Of a stretch of 45,811 bases of DNA, positions 27,190-34,349 are shown in pieces. Both the position numbers and the translations under genes were made by a program. Positions within the stretch are counted from its first letter, which is position 1. Each line of letters opens with the position of its first letter. Source of the stretch: Acidobacteriota bacterium (GTDB lineage: Bacteria; Acidobacteriota; Terriglobia; Acidiferrales; UBA7541); the NCBI GenBank assembly GCA_003224145.1, contig QHYN01000208.1:1-45811 (forward strand), given 5' to 3'. Under the pieces are notes generated by a model that was not told where the DNA came from, did no database searches, and was given only the letters and a program-made list of their open reading frames with translations.

Positions 27190-27312
27190 AAAAGTGAAAT
27201 TAGAAAATTGAAGAGAGAAAAGAAAAGAGAAAAGCGAAACCTTACGGTGTGAAACCAAAAAGTCTGAGTTCAGAAGCTAAAACTCAAAATTGAAAACCTA
27301 AGACTCAAAACT
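27190..27312. repeat. A-rich low-complexity spacer between convergent genes
   Basis: Runs of GAAAATTAGAAAATT/GAGAAAAGA type and then AAACTCAAAATTGAAAACC/AAGACTCAAAACTGAG. The last part can pair with CTGAGTTCAG upstream (27264-27274). It resembles spacers at 33352-33390 and 42433-42464. Confidence 0.5.
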
Positions 27313-27317
27313 GAGTT

Positions 27318-28484
27318 TCAGTTGCCGGTGCGTTCGCCGAGCGTCACCGGCACGTCCATTTTCTTGCCACCGCGATACAAAGTGACCGTTACTTTGTCGC
27401 CCGGACGATGGTGGTTCAGGATCAAGTTGACATCGAATTGGTTCGCGACTTTCTGGCCGTCGATGGCCACGATGACGTCGCCGCCTACATAAATGCGGCG
27501 CATGCCAGCCTGAACAATGCGATCTCCGCCACGAATGCCGGCGGCGGCCGCCGGCCCGCCCTTCGTTACGACCTCGACGAGCAAACCTTCCTGCACCGGC
27601 AGATCCAGCGCCTCGGCAAGCCCGCCCGCCAGGACCATCGTTTCTACACCGAGGAATGCACGGTGGACGCGGCCGGTGGTGATCAGATCGTTGGCGATAG
27701 TTTTTGCCATGTTGATGGGAATGGCGAAGCCGATACCGGCGGTCGTACCCGTGGGCGTGTAAATTGCGGAGTTGATGCCGATGACTTCGCCGCGCGAGTT
27801 GATGAGCGGTCCCCCTGAATTGCCGCGATTAATGGCCGCATCGGTCTGGATGGCTTCTTCGATGAAGGTGGTTTGGCTTGTCTGCACCGTGCGGCCGAGC
27901 GCGCTGACAACCCCGGTGGTGAGCGTGGATTGGAAGCCGAAGGGATTGCCGATGGCCAGAACTTTCTGTCCAACCTGAATCGCTCCGGAATCGCCGAGCG
28001 GCAAGGCGGCAAGATGCTTGCTCTTGGGATCGATTTTCACGAGTGCGACGTCGTTACGCTGGTCCGCCCCGATGAATTTTGCCGGGTAGCGGGACTGATC
28101 GCCGAGCACGACTTCGATGGATTGCGCACCCTCGACGACGTGATAGTTGGTGAGGATATAGCCGCGTGGGTCGATGATAAAACCGGAGCCTGCGCCCTCA
28201 ACGGGGACGGGGTCCATGAAAAAATCGTATTCGGTCGCTTTGGTGAGGATGTTGGCCACGGCGGGCGAGGCCTGGCGGTAGATGCGGACGTTGATGGATT
28301 CATCCTCGGTCAGGGCAGCGTCGCGTTGCGCGACCGGGGAGGGCTTGGTACCGTCCAGGGGCAAGGCTTCGACATTAATGGGCTGTCGCGGGGCAAAACG
28401 CGCACCGGCCCAGAAGGCTCCAAGGATAAGGACCAGCGCGGCGATGATAACGCATGCGCGATGGAATGTGTTGACTGTGCTCAT
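27318..28484 (-). CDS. HtrA/DegP-like serine protease (S1C) with PDZ domain
   Basis: 388 residues. N-terminal membrane anchor (about 10-29, ACVIIAALVLILGAFWAGAR), trypsin-like domain 70-270 with the full triad H115 (TNYHVVEG), D145 (RNDVALVKID) and S223 (GNSGGPL), and one C-terminal PDZ domain (about 285-385, ending PGDKVTVTLYRGGKKMDVPVTL). One PDZ and a membrane anchor make it DegS/HhoA-like rather than DegP. It would degrade or sense misfolded envelope proteins. ATG 28484 follows AAGGGACGACACCC. It is the last gene of a folD-coaE-htrA run on the minus strand, 59 bases past coaE. Confidence 0.9.
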   Translation of the reverse strand: MSTVNTFHRACVIIAALVLILGAFWAGARFAPRQPINVEALPLDGTKPSPVAQRDAALTEDESINVRIYRQASPAVANILTKATEYDFFMDPVPVEGAGSGFIIDPRGYILTNYHVVEGAQSIEVVLGDQSRYPAKFIGADQRNDVALVKIDPKSKHLAALPLGDSGAIQVGQKVLAIGNPFGFQSTLTTGVVSALGRTVQTSQTTFIEEAIQTDAAINRGNSGGPLINSRGEVIGINSAIYTPTGTTAGIGFAIPINMAKTIANDLITTGRVHRAFLGVETMVLAGGLAEALDLPVQEGLLVEVVTKGGPAAAAGIRGGDRIVQAGMRRIYVGGDVIVAIDGQKVANQFDVNLILNHHRPGDKVTVTLYRGGKKMDVPVTLGERTGN

Positions 28485-28543
28485 GGGTGTCGTCCCTTCT
28501 GTTCCAGTCGAGGTACGTAGTATAGGCAAAATGCCGGAGCGGG

Positions 28544-29152
28544 TCACCGCGCCGCCTGGGTACGGCGGAGTTTGGCGGCCAGGGCTTCGACTTGCTGACG
28601 GGTTTGCTCAAGGGAGCCGGAGCAGTCGATTTTCTCCGTCGCGTGACGCAACTTTTCCTCGACCGGCATCTGTGCGGCGATGCGGCGGCGGGCTTCGGAT
28701 TCGCTGAGGCCGCGCGCGAGGAGCCGCTCAAGTTGCTGCTCTGGCCGGCACCAGGCGATGACGAGGCCATCGAGATGTTTGTGGATGCCGGACTCGATGA
28801 GCAGCGCGGCTTCGACGAACGCGGCATCGCGCGTTCCCTGGCGCGCCCATTCGTCGAATTGATGGAAGACAATTTCGGCGACGCGTGGGTGGATGATGGC
28901 GTTGAGACGATCGAGTTTGACGCGATCGGCAAACACCAGCGCAGCCAGTTTGGCGCGATCAATGCGGCCGTGGGCGTCCGCGATCGAGGGACCGAATTCG
29001 CGGAGAACTTCGTCGTAGGCGGGCTCGCCAGGCTCGATGAGTTGGTGAGCGAGCGAGTCGGCGTCGAGAACGGCGAAGCCCATTTCCCGAAGCATGGCAG
29101 CGACGGCGCTCTTGCCGCTGGCGATTCCGCCGGTGAGTCCGAGTCGCAGCAT
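28544..29152 (-). CDS. coaE: Dephospho-CoA kinase
   Basis: 202 residues, the usual CoaE size. It phosphorylates dephospho-CoA in the last step of coenzyme A synthesis. Walker A at 5-12 (GLTGGIASGKS region), DADSLAHQLIEPG near 30 (conserved Asp-Ala-Asp), HPRVAEIV near 86 and the LID region LLARGLSESEARRRIAAQMPVEEK near 145-170 are all CoaE marks. ATG 29152 is preferred over a TTG three codons upstream; GGAAAAA lies next to it. It starts 9 bases after the folD stop. Confidence 0.95.
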   Translation of the reverse strand: MLRLGLTGGIASGKSAVAAMLREMGFAVLDADSLAHQLIEPGEPAYDEVLREFGPSIADAHGRIDRAKLAALVFADRVKLDRLNAIIHPRVAEIVFHQFDEWARQGTRDAAFVEAALLIESGIHKHLDGLVIAWCRPEQQLERLLARGLSESEARRRIAAQMPVEEKLRHATEKIDCSGSLEQTRQQVEALAAKLRRTQAAR

Positions 29153-29161
29153 TTTTTCCAA

Positions 29162-30118
29162 TCACCGAGCCGTGGCGGTTGAAGGCGTCGCGGAAAATTC
29201 GGGGGAAGCGCGGCGGAGGCGCGCGGCCTTCACCGTGTTGCTCATGAGCATGGTGATGGTCATGAGGCCGACGCCGCCGGGAACCGGAGTGAGAGCGCCA
29301 GCGGTGTGGATGGCCTCAGGGTGAACGTCGCCGACGAGAATGCTGCCCTTGGCGCGGAATTTCTCCAGGCGGCCGGGGAAGTTTCGCAGCAGCCGCTCGG
29401 CTTCGGCGGGGTCCTTGATCGTGTTGGTGCCCACGTCAATCACCGTGGCGCCCGGCTTGATCCAATCGGGTTGCACGAAGCCAGCTTTGCCCATGGCGGC
29501 GACGAGGATGTCGGCGCGGCGGACGGCTTCGGGAAGGTCACACGTTTTGGAATGGCAGATGGTAACGGTGGCGTTGGCGTGCATGAGCAAAAGTGCCATG
29601 GGTTTGCCGACGATATCGCTGCGGCCGAGGACCACGGCGTTCGCGCCTTCGATGGAGATGTTGCTGCGGCGCAGGATTTCCATGCATCCGGCAGGGGTGC
29701 AAGCGACGAGGCCAGGACGCCCGCTGACGAGGCGGCCGAGGTTGACGGGATGAAAACCATCCACGTCTTTGGCGGGATCGACGGCTTCGAGGATGCGTTT
29801 GGTGTCAACGTGCGGAGGCAGAGGAAGCTGGATGAGAATGCCGTCGACGTTGTTGTCGCGATTCAAACCATCGACGACAGCGAGCAAATCTTGCATGCTG
29901 ACGGTTGCCGGAGGAGTGAAGAGCCCGCTCGCGAGGCCGAGGTGTTCGCAGGCCGCGATTTTGCTTTTGACATAGAGCTGAGAAGCGGGATTTTCTCCGA
30001 CGAGTACGGCAGCGAGCCCCGGGCGGACACCAGCCACGGCGAGGAGGCGGATTTCGTCCTGCAATTCGGCAAACATCTGGTCGCGAATTTTCAGGCCGTC
30101 GAGGATGCGCGCGGTCAT
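29162..30118 (-). CDS. folD: Methylenetetrahydrofolate dehydrogenase/cyclohydrolase
   Basis: 318 residues, slightly longer than typical (about 285-300) through a C-terminal tail after NTVKAARLRR. FolD interconverts methylene-, methenyl- and formyl-tetrahydrofolate with NADP. Marks: VGENPASQLYVKSK with the catalytic Lys, DGILIQLPLPPHVD, KDVDGFHP, GRSDIVGKPMALLL and TPVPGGVGLMTITMLM. The ATG at 30118 is set by homology (MTARILDGLKI); the frame remains open to 30430 through the repeat-bearing spacer without homology, and a TATGAT -10-like box lies upstream on the minus strand (30149-30154). Confidence 0.95.
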   Translation of the reverse strand: MTARILDGLKIRDQMFAELQDEIRLLAVAGVRPGLAAVLVGENPASQLYVKSKIAACEHLGLASGLFTPPATVSMQDLLAVVDGLNRDNNVDGILIQLPLPPHVDTKRILEAVDPAKDVDGFHPVNLGRLVSGRPGLVACTPAGCMEILRRSNISIEGANAVVLGRSDIVGKPMALLLMHANATVTICHSKTCDLPEAVRRADILVAAMGKAGFVQPDWIKPGATVIDVGTNTIKDPAEAERLLRNFPGRLEKFRAKGSILVGDVHPEAIHTAGALTPVPGGVGLMTITMLMSNTVKAARLRRASPEFSATPSTATAR

Positions 30119-30220
30119 GAAGCGCTCGCTTTCACAGAGCGAAAAGGAATCATAACACACGCTAAAATCGTGACTGTTGATTCGGGAATGACTACCCCTC
30201 CCCCCGTCTTTTTCGGAACT

Positions 30221-30278
30221 GCGCATTCTAAAGGACTTACATAGCCAGATCGCGTAACTGCGCATTTTGAAGGACTTA
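30221..30278. repeat. Repeat pair 1 of GCGCATTYTRAAGGACTTA
   Basis: Copies at 30221-30239 and 30260-30278 differ at two positions and start 39 bases apart; both are preceded by AACT. A third, degenerate trace (TTTTGAATGACTTTC) follows near 30290-30304. Confidence 0.75.
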
Positions 30279-30449
30279 AAGTACTTGTGTTTTGAATGAC
30301 TTTCAGGACGCCCGGAAAGGGAGGCTGCGCAAGCTCTTGAAGAAAAAGGGAAAGGAGGAAGTGGCGAGTTGCAACGACTAGTTGTGAGTTGAACAGAGAG
30401 TGAAGTAGAAGGGGGGTGCATCCAGGGCATTTTGTATGAATATCAAAAC

Positions 30450-30458
30450 AAAGGACTT
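30450..30458. repeat. Partial copy of the folD-spacer repeat
   Basis: AAAGGACTT here is the conserved half of the 19-base motif, without the ATTCT half. Confidence 0.35.
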
Positions 30459-30585
30459 GTAAAATTCTCAATTCGTAACTGTGTGAAAAGAAAGGAACGA
30501 CAGAGAGCTGGTTCGTGCTGTGCAACGACGGACGGAAGAAGAAAGAGAGGAAAATTGTGGGTGACACCCGGCAGTTTTCATAAGA

Positions 30586-30644
30586 GCGGATTCTAAAGAG
30601 GTTACGGGCGTCACGGTTTGTAAAAGCGGATTCTAAAGGACTTA
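30586..30644. repeat. Repeat pair 2 of GCGGATTCTAAAGRNSTTA
   Basis: Copies at 30586-30604 and 30626-30644 start 40 bases apart. The second is identical in ATTCTAAAGGACTTA to pair 1; the first differs in AGAGGTTA. Both are preceded by an A-rich AAGA/AAAA. Confidence 0.75.
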
Positions 30645-30800
30645 TAGTGACGGGGTATTTGTGACGGTGACGCAAGCGGGGATGGTGGCTAGGATTCACA
30701 ATTTATGTTAGCATATGCGTTATCTATCTGTAAAGGAAATTTAAGTGGTTTGTTTGCTGGGAGATAGCGGCCAGCGAATGGGAAGGACATGCTGACATTC

Positions 30801-32549
30801 TCAGTTGCGCCCATTCAGCTGGAAGAAGACATCAATGACGGTGTCCACCTCGACGGGCCTTCCGTCGAGCAGCGTCGGCTCATAGACCCACTGCCGAACA
30901 GCGTCGAGAGCAGCCTGGACCAGCAAAGGGTGTCCCGAGATGAGCTCCAACTGCATGATGGCGCCATCTTTACCGATGATGGCGTGCAATCTGACCACAC
31001 CTTCAATGCGCGCCTGCCGCGCAGCGTCAGGATAGACGGGCTGAACTTTGTTGCGGATTCTGGCCCCCTGGACGTTTCCACCGATCTGGATGCGCCCCAC
31101 GTACCCGGCAACGGAAGGCGCCGTCACGGTCACTTCCTCCGTGGGCACAATCTGCGAGGAGATCATCTGTAGCCCACAATCCTGGGAAGAGTGTGTGCAC
31201 GCGAGCCTAGCCCGGCGCAGCAACCTCAGTTCCGTGGCCTCTGGGAACGTATTCGGATAGGAAATGCTTTCCAGGTCTTTCGCGAACGGTGCAAGCTCCT
31301 GGTCCCCGCTGATGAATTTCACGCCGCGCACTACCGGGCCAGGCGAAAGCAGAATCCAGAACTCCGCGAATCCCTCCACTTGATGAGAATTTTTCACTGC
31401 AATGGTTCTCGCCTCCTTTAACAGTCCGTGACCATTTTCGATCATGGTGTCAATCCCGGCGTCGGCCCCGGCCAGGTTGGTTAGCCGCTCCCGTGTCTCC
31501 GTGGCCGACGAATCCGCGGCTAGAGCCATCTCATACATCCGAATCGCATCCGCCGTGCGCCGCTGTTTTTCGTAAATCTGGCCGAGGTGGTCAGCATCGA
31601 CGCTGAACGAGTGGATCATCCATGCGCACTTAACATATTTTTCGGCTTCCGGCAGATTGCCTTCCTGAAATCGGATCCAGCCCCAAGTGTCCCAGTAAGA
31701 CGCGATCCTCGAAGCCATATAAGCGTCTTCCTTCGTCAAATGTTCCAGAGACGCGTCGCGCATCTGTAGTACGGTGGCCGCTATTGCCGACTGGGAGTAT
31801 TTTTCCGCTTGTGGCAGATCCAGTTTGTCCACGGCCATTTCGTAGGCAACGGCGTTCCAACGAAAGGGAACCGGCTGCATTTGCGCGGATTTCTCGAGAG
31901 CCTGGACGGCTTTTTCCGCCTCATTCGCCTTGGCGTAAGCGCGGCCGAGGTTGAACATGACGCTGGCATCGTCTGGCGAGATGGTGGCCGCGGTCTGAAG
32001 CGTCGCAATCGCTTTGTCATACTGCTTCATCAGCAAGTAGACGCGGCCCAGGTTGGCAGACGCCCACGGGTCCTTGGGGTTCAGCTCGATTTGTTTCAGA
32101 TATTGGGCGATAGCCTCGTCGTACTTTTTTTGGTTCGCGAGCGCCTGTCCCAGATTGTTGTAAGCCCTGGGATCCTTGGGATCGACAAGGATGGCTTTTC
32201 GCAGCGCCGACTCTGCTTTGTCGTATTGCCCGAGCGCATTGTAGGTCCACCCCAGATAGTTCCAAGCATTCTTGTAATGCGGGTCGATGGCGACTACTTT
32301 CTCGAGGAGTTGAGCGCACGTCGAGTAGTCCCGATTCCTAGCGGCTTGGTCGGCGGAGCGAATCAGGCCTGGGATCGGACTTTCGGAGGCCGGAGCCACT
32401 GCCCCCGAATTTGTTTGGGCACTTGAGGCGGCCGGAAGTTGTGTGTCCTTGGGGGGTGGTACATTCTCCTGGGCGATAAAAGGAAGGGAAACAATGCAAA
32501 AAACCGCAAAGAGGCAACGTATTATCCCAGGCAAGGCGGAGAAGGCCAA
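30801..32549 (-). CDS. TPR protein with TonB C-terminal domain
   Basis: About 582 residues. An N-terminal hydrophobic segment (GIIRCLFAVFCIVSLPFIAQE) exports or anchors it. Six or more TPR repeats follow (YKNAWNYLGWTYNALGQYDKAESALRKAILVDPKDP; AYNNLGQALANQKKYDEAIAQYLKQIELNPKDP; and so on), then a spacer with a Cys pair, and a TonB_C domain at the end (VQPVYPDAARQARIEGVVRLHAIIGKDGAIMQLELISGHPLLVQAALDAVRQWVYEP). It may link receptor or envelope partners in the periplasm. The TTG at 32549 has GGAGG 8 bases upstream; the ATG at 32603 adds an unlikely basic lead, so the start is a judgement. Confidence 0.78.
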   Translation of the reverse strand: MAFSALPGIIRCLFAVFCIVSLPFIAQENVPPPKDTQLPAASSAQTNSGAVAPASESPIPGLIRSADQAARNRDYSTCAQLLEKVVAIDPHYKNAWNYLGWTYNALGQYDKAESALRKAILVDPKDPRAYNNLGQALANQKKYDEAIAQYLKQIELNPKDPWASANLGRVYLLMKQYDKAIATLQTAATISPDDASVMFNLGRAYAKANEAEKAVQALEKSAQMQPVPFRWNAVAYEMAVDKLDLPQAEKYSQSAIAATVLQMRDASLEHLTKEDAYMASRIASYWDTWGWIRFQEGNLPEAEKYVKCAWMIHSFSVDADHLGQIYEKQRRTADAIRMYEMALAADSSATETRERLTNLAGADAGIDTMIENGHGLLKEARTIAVKNSHQVEGFAEFWILLSPGPVVRGVKFISGDQELAPFAKDLESISYPNTFPEATELRLLRRARLACTHSSQDCGLQMISSQIVPTEEVTVTAPSVAGYVGRIQIGGNVQGARIRNKVQPVYPDAARQARIEGVVRLHAIIGKDGAIMQLELISGHPLLVQAALDAVRQWVYEPTLLDGRPVEVDTVIDVFFQLNGRN

Positions 32550-32733
32550 GTGAGCCACCTCCTTCCGGTATCTGTTCGGTTGCGCGCAGGCCGGTCGATG
32601 CAAGTATACATGGGATTTCTACAGTGGTTCGACCCGTCTGGCGGCGCACAAGGAAACGGTGGAACAGGTACGGCTAGCGGTGGCGTAAGAAACCATTCGG
32701 GCGAACGGGTATCTAATGCTGCGGGAGAGAACG

Positions 32734-33351
32734 ATGGGATTGTTTGCAGACTTAGGGGACCGGAGAGAGCTGGAGAAGAAGGCGAAAGCGGAAGGGCGGC
32801 TGCCGCCCGGGCAGTCATTGACGCTGAAATGGCCGGTGCTGCAGTACGGGAGTGTGCCAAGTTTTGATGCGGCGAAGTGGGACTTCAAGATTTCGGGATT
32901 GGTGGAAGAGCCAAAGCGGCTGACATGGGAAGAGTTTCGGGCGCTGCCACAGACGGAAGTGACTTCGGATTTTCACTGCGTGACGCGCTGGAGCCGGCTG
33001 GACAACCGGTGGAAAGGCGTGTTGTTCACGGAAGTACTGAAACTGGTGAAGCCGAAGCCGGAAGCACAGTTTGTGCTGGTGCAAGCGGAAGAAGGCTACA
33101 CAGCGAACGTGCCGCTCGAGGATTTACTGCGGCCGAACGTGCTGTTTGCGTTCGATCACGACGGTGAGCCTTTAGCCGCGGAGCATGGGGGGCCGCTGCG
33201 GCTGGTGGTGCCGCATTTATACGGGTGGAAGAGCGTGAAGTGGGTGCGCGGGTTTATGTTGCTGGACCACGACCGGCTGGGGTTTTGGGAACGGAACGGG
33301 TATCACGCGTACGGGGATCCGTGGAAGGAGCAAAGGTATTCAGGGGGCTAG
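32734..33351 (+). CDS. Sulfite-oxidase-like molybdopterin enzyme (YuiH type)
   Basis: 205 residues, a minimal molybdopterin-binding domain of the sulfite oxidase family without signal peptide or haem domain. The molybdenum ligand Cys is C82 in SDFHCVTRWSRLDNRWKGV; other marks are GYTANVPLEDLL, GEPLAAEHGGPLRLVVPHLYGWKSVKWVRG and the C-terminal YGDPWKEQRY. Substrate unknown; related YuiH proteins are uncharacterised. ATG 32734 has GGGAGAGAAC upstream; ATG 32716 is the alternative. No partner haem membrane subunit is encoded nearby. Confidence 0.88.
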   Translation: MGLFADLGDRRELEKKAKAEGRLPPGQSLTLKWPVLQYGSVPSFDAAKWDFKISGLVEEPKRLTWEEFRALPQTEVTSDFHCVTRWSRLDNRWKGVLFTEVLKLVKPKPEAQFVLVQAEEGYTANVPLEDLLRPNVLFAFDHDGEPLAAEHGGPLRLVVPHLYGWKSVKWVRGFMLLDHDRLGFWERNGYHAYGDPWKEQRYSGG

Positions 33352-33390
33352 AGGTTCGAGATTAGAAAAGAGAAATTCGAAAACAAAGCA
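33352..33390. repeat. Purine-rich low-complexity spacer
   Basis: GAGGTTCGAGATTAGAAAAG followed by AGAAATTCGAAAACAAAG; same style as 27190-27312 and 42433-42464. Confidence 0.4.
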
Positions 33391-33457
33391 GGAATTCGCG
33401 AGGTTTGCTTGCCAATCCACAAGCTGGAAGGGCGATGACGGAGCTTTTCTTGGTTAG

Positions 33458-33517
33458 ACTTCAGCGGCTAAAGCCGGTCCTTTTATCTCGCGGGGTGCGT
33501 GGGGGCTGAAGCCCCCA
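33458..33517. repeat. Palindromic repeat (REP-like)
   Basis: Two neighbouring palindromes: AGCGGCTAAAGCCGGT (33463-33478) and TGGGGGCTGAAGCCCCCA (33500-33517), both built around GGCT(A/G)AAGCC. The second forms a 7-base hairpin with a small loop. Such GGCTGAAGCC units are common between genes in Acidobacteriota-like genomes as I remember them. It lies between the convergent oxidoreductase and bactofilin genes and may also stop transcription. Confidence 0.65.
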
Positions 33518-33603
33518 CCTCCTGGGCAAAACGGCGCCGCGCAGTCGCGCGCCAAATTAAGGCGTGCTCCATTCCGTGAACTGACTCGGCAATCCGGGTA
33601 CCG

Positions 33604-34065
33604 TTAATTGGCGGCGGATGGGTTTTTGGTCGGGTCGATTTCAATGCGGCCCTTGAAATGGGCGCCGTCCTCGATGCTGATGCGCGCGGAGGAAATGTCG
33701 CCGATGATGGAGCCGTCCTTCTTGATGTCGACGCGGCCGCGGGCGTGTACATTGCCGACGACTTTGCCGTAGGCGACTACGTGGCCAGCATGAATCTCGG
33801 AAGTGAGCTGGGCCGCGGAGCCGACGGTCAGTTCATGGCCCTGGAGCGAGATGGGGCCATTGACGATGCCGTCGATCTGCAAGTCTTCCGAGCCGGTGAC
33901 CTGACCTTTGATTTGGATGCTTGCGCCGAGGCGCGCACCACTGCGAGCCGGGGTGCTGCCAAGGCGTCCTGACGGGGGCACGTTAAAAGGAACGACTGGA
34001 GACGGTGAAGCTGGAGAAGGCGAAACCGCGGGCGGTTCCGCTACCGATTGCTGCTTGGACCACAT
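33604..34065 (-). CDS. Bactofilin
   Basis: 153 residues. Central bactofilin (DUF583) beta-helix: IQIKGQVTGSEDLQIDGIVNGPISLQGHELTVGSAAQLTSEIHAGHVVAYGKVVGNVHARGRVDIKKDGSIIGDISSARISIEDGAHFKGRIEI, flanked by a Pro/Ser-rich N-terminal tail of about 45 residues and a short C-terminal tail. Bactofilins polymerise without nucleotide at the membrane and shape cells or anchor wall enzymes. ATG 34065 is preceded by GGGAGGT. Cell wall genes rodA and mrdA lie 7 kb away; a link is plausible but not shown. Confidence 0.92.
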   Translation of the reverse strand: MWSKQQSVAEPPAVSPSPASPSPVVPFNVPPSGRLGSTPARSGARLGASIQIKGQVTGSEDLQIDGIVNGPISLQGHELTVGSAAQLTSEIHAGHVVAYGKVVGNVHARGRVDIKKDGSIIGDISSARISIEDGAHFKGRIEIDPTKNPSAAN

Positions 34066-34349
34066 AAGACCTCCCTTATTCGAATGGCAAAATTGAAATT
34101 GCTCCAGGCGGGAGGGAGCAACGTGAATTCAATGGTGTCGTGCGCCGCCTCAGGAGACAACACGGAAAAGGTATGGGCTTGCCCAGTTTGGAAACTGACC
34201 CGGGGGACAGGGGGGAGCCAAGACTGGAGACGATTCGGGAAGGAGAGGCGGGCACGGAGCTGTCACGATTTTGCGGTACTTCGCACTAATCAGGTGGCGG
34301 GTGTATGATACCGCCATTCTGAGGTTCTCCCCGGTACGTGGAGTTGGCC

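Larger units (their letters stand above)
30119..30800. other. Long spacer with short repeats between TPR-TonB gene and folD
   Basis: 682 bases without a supported gene. It holds at least four copies of a 19-base motif in two pairs (annotated separately), a purine-rich stretch at 30300-30415, and ORFs on the minus strand (reaching 30430 and 30699) that are only extensions or shadows. The folD promoter must lie at its left end. Confidence 0.6.
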
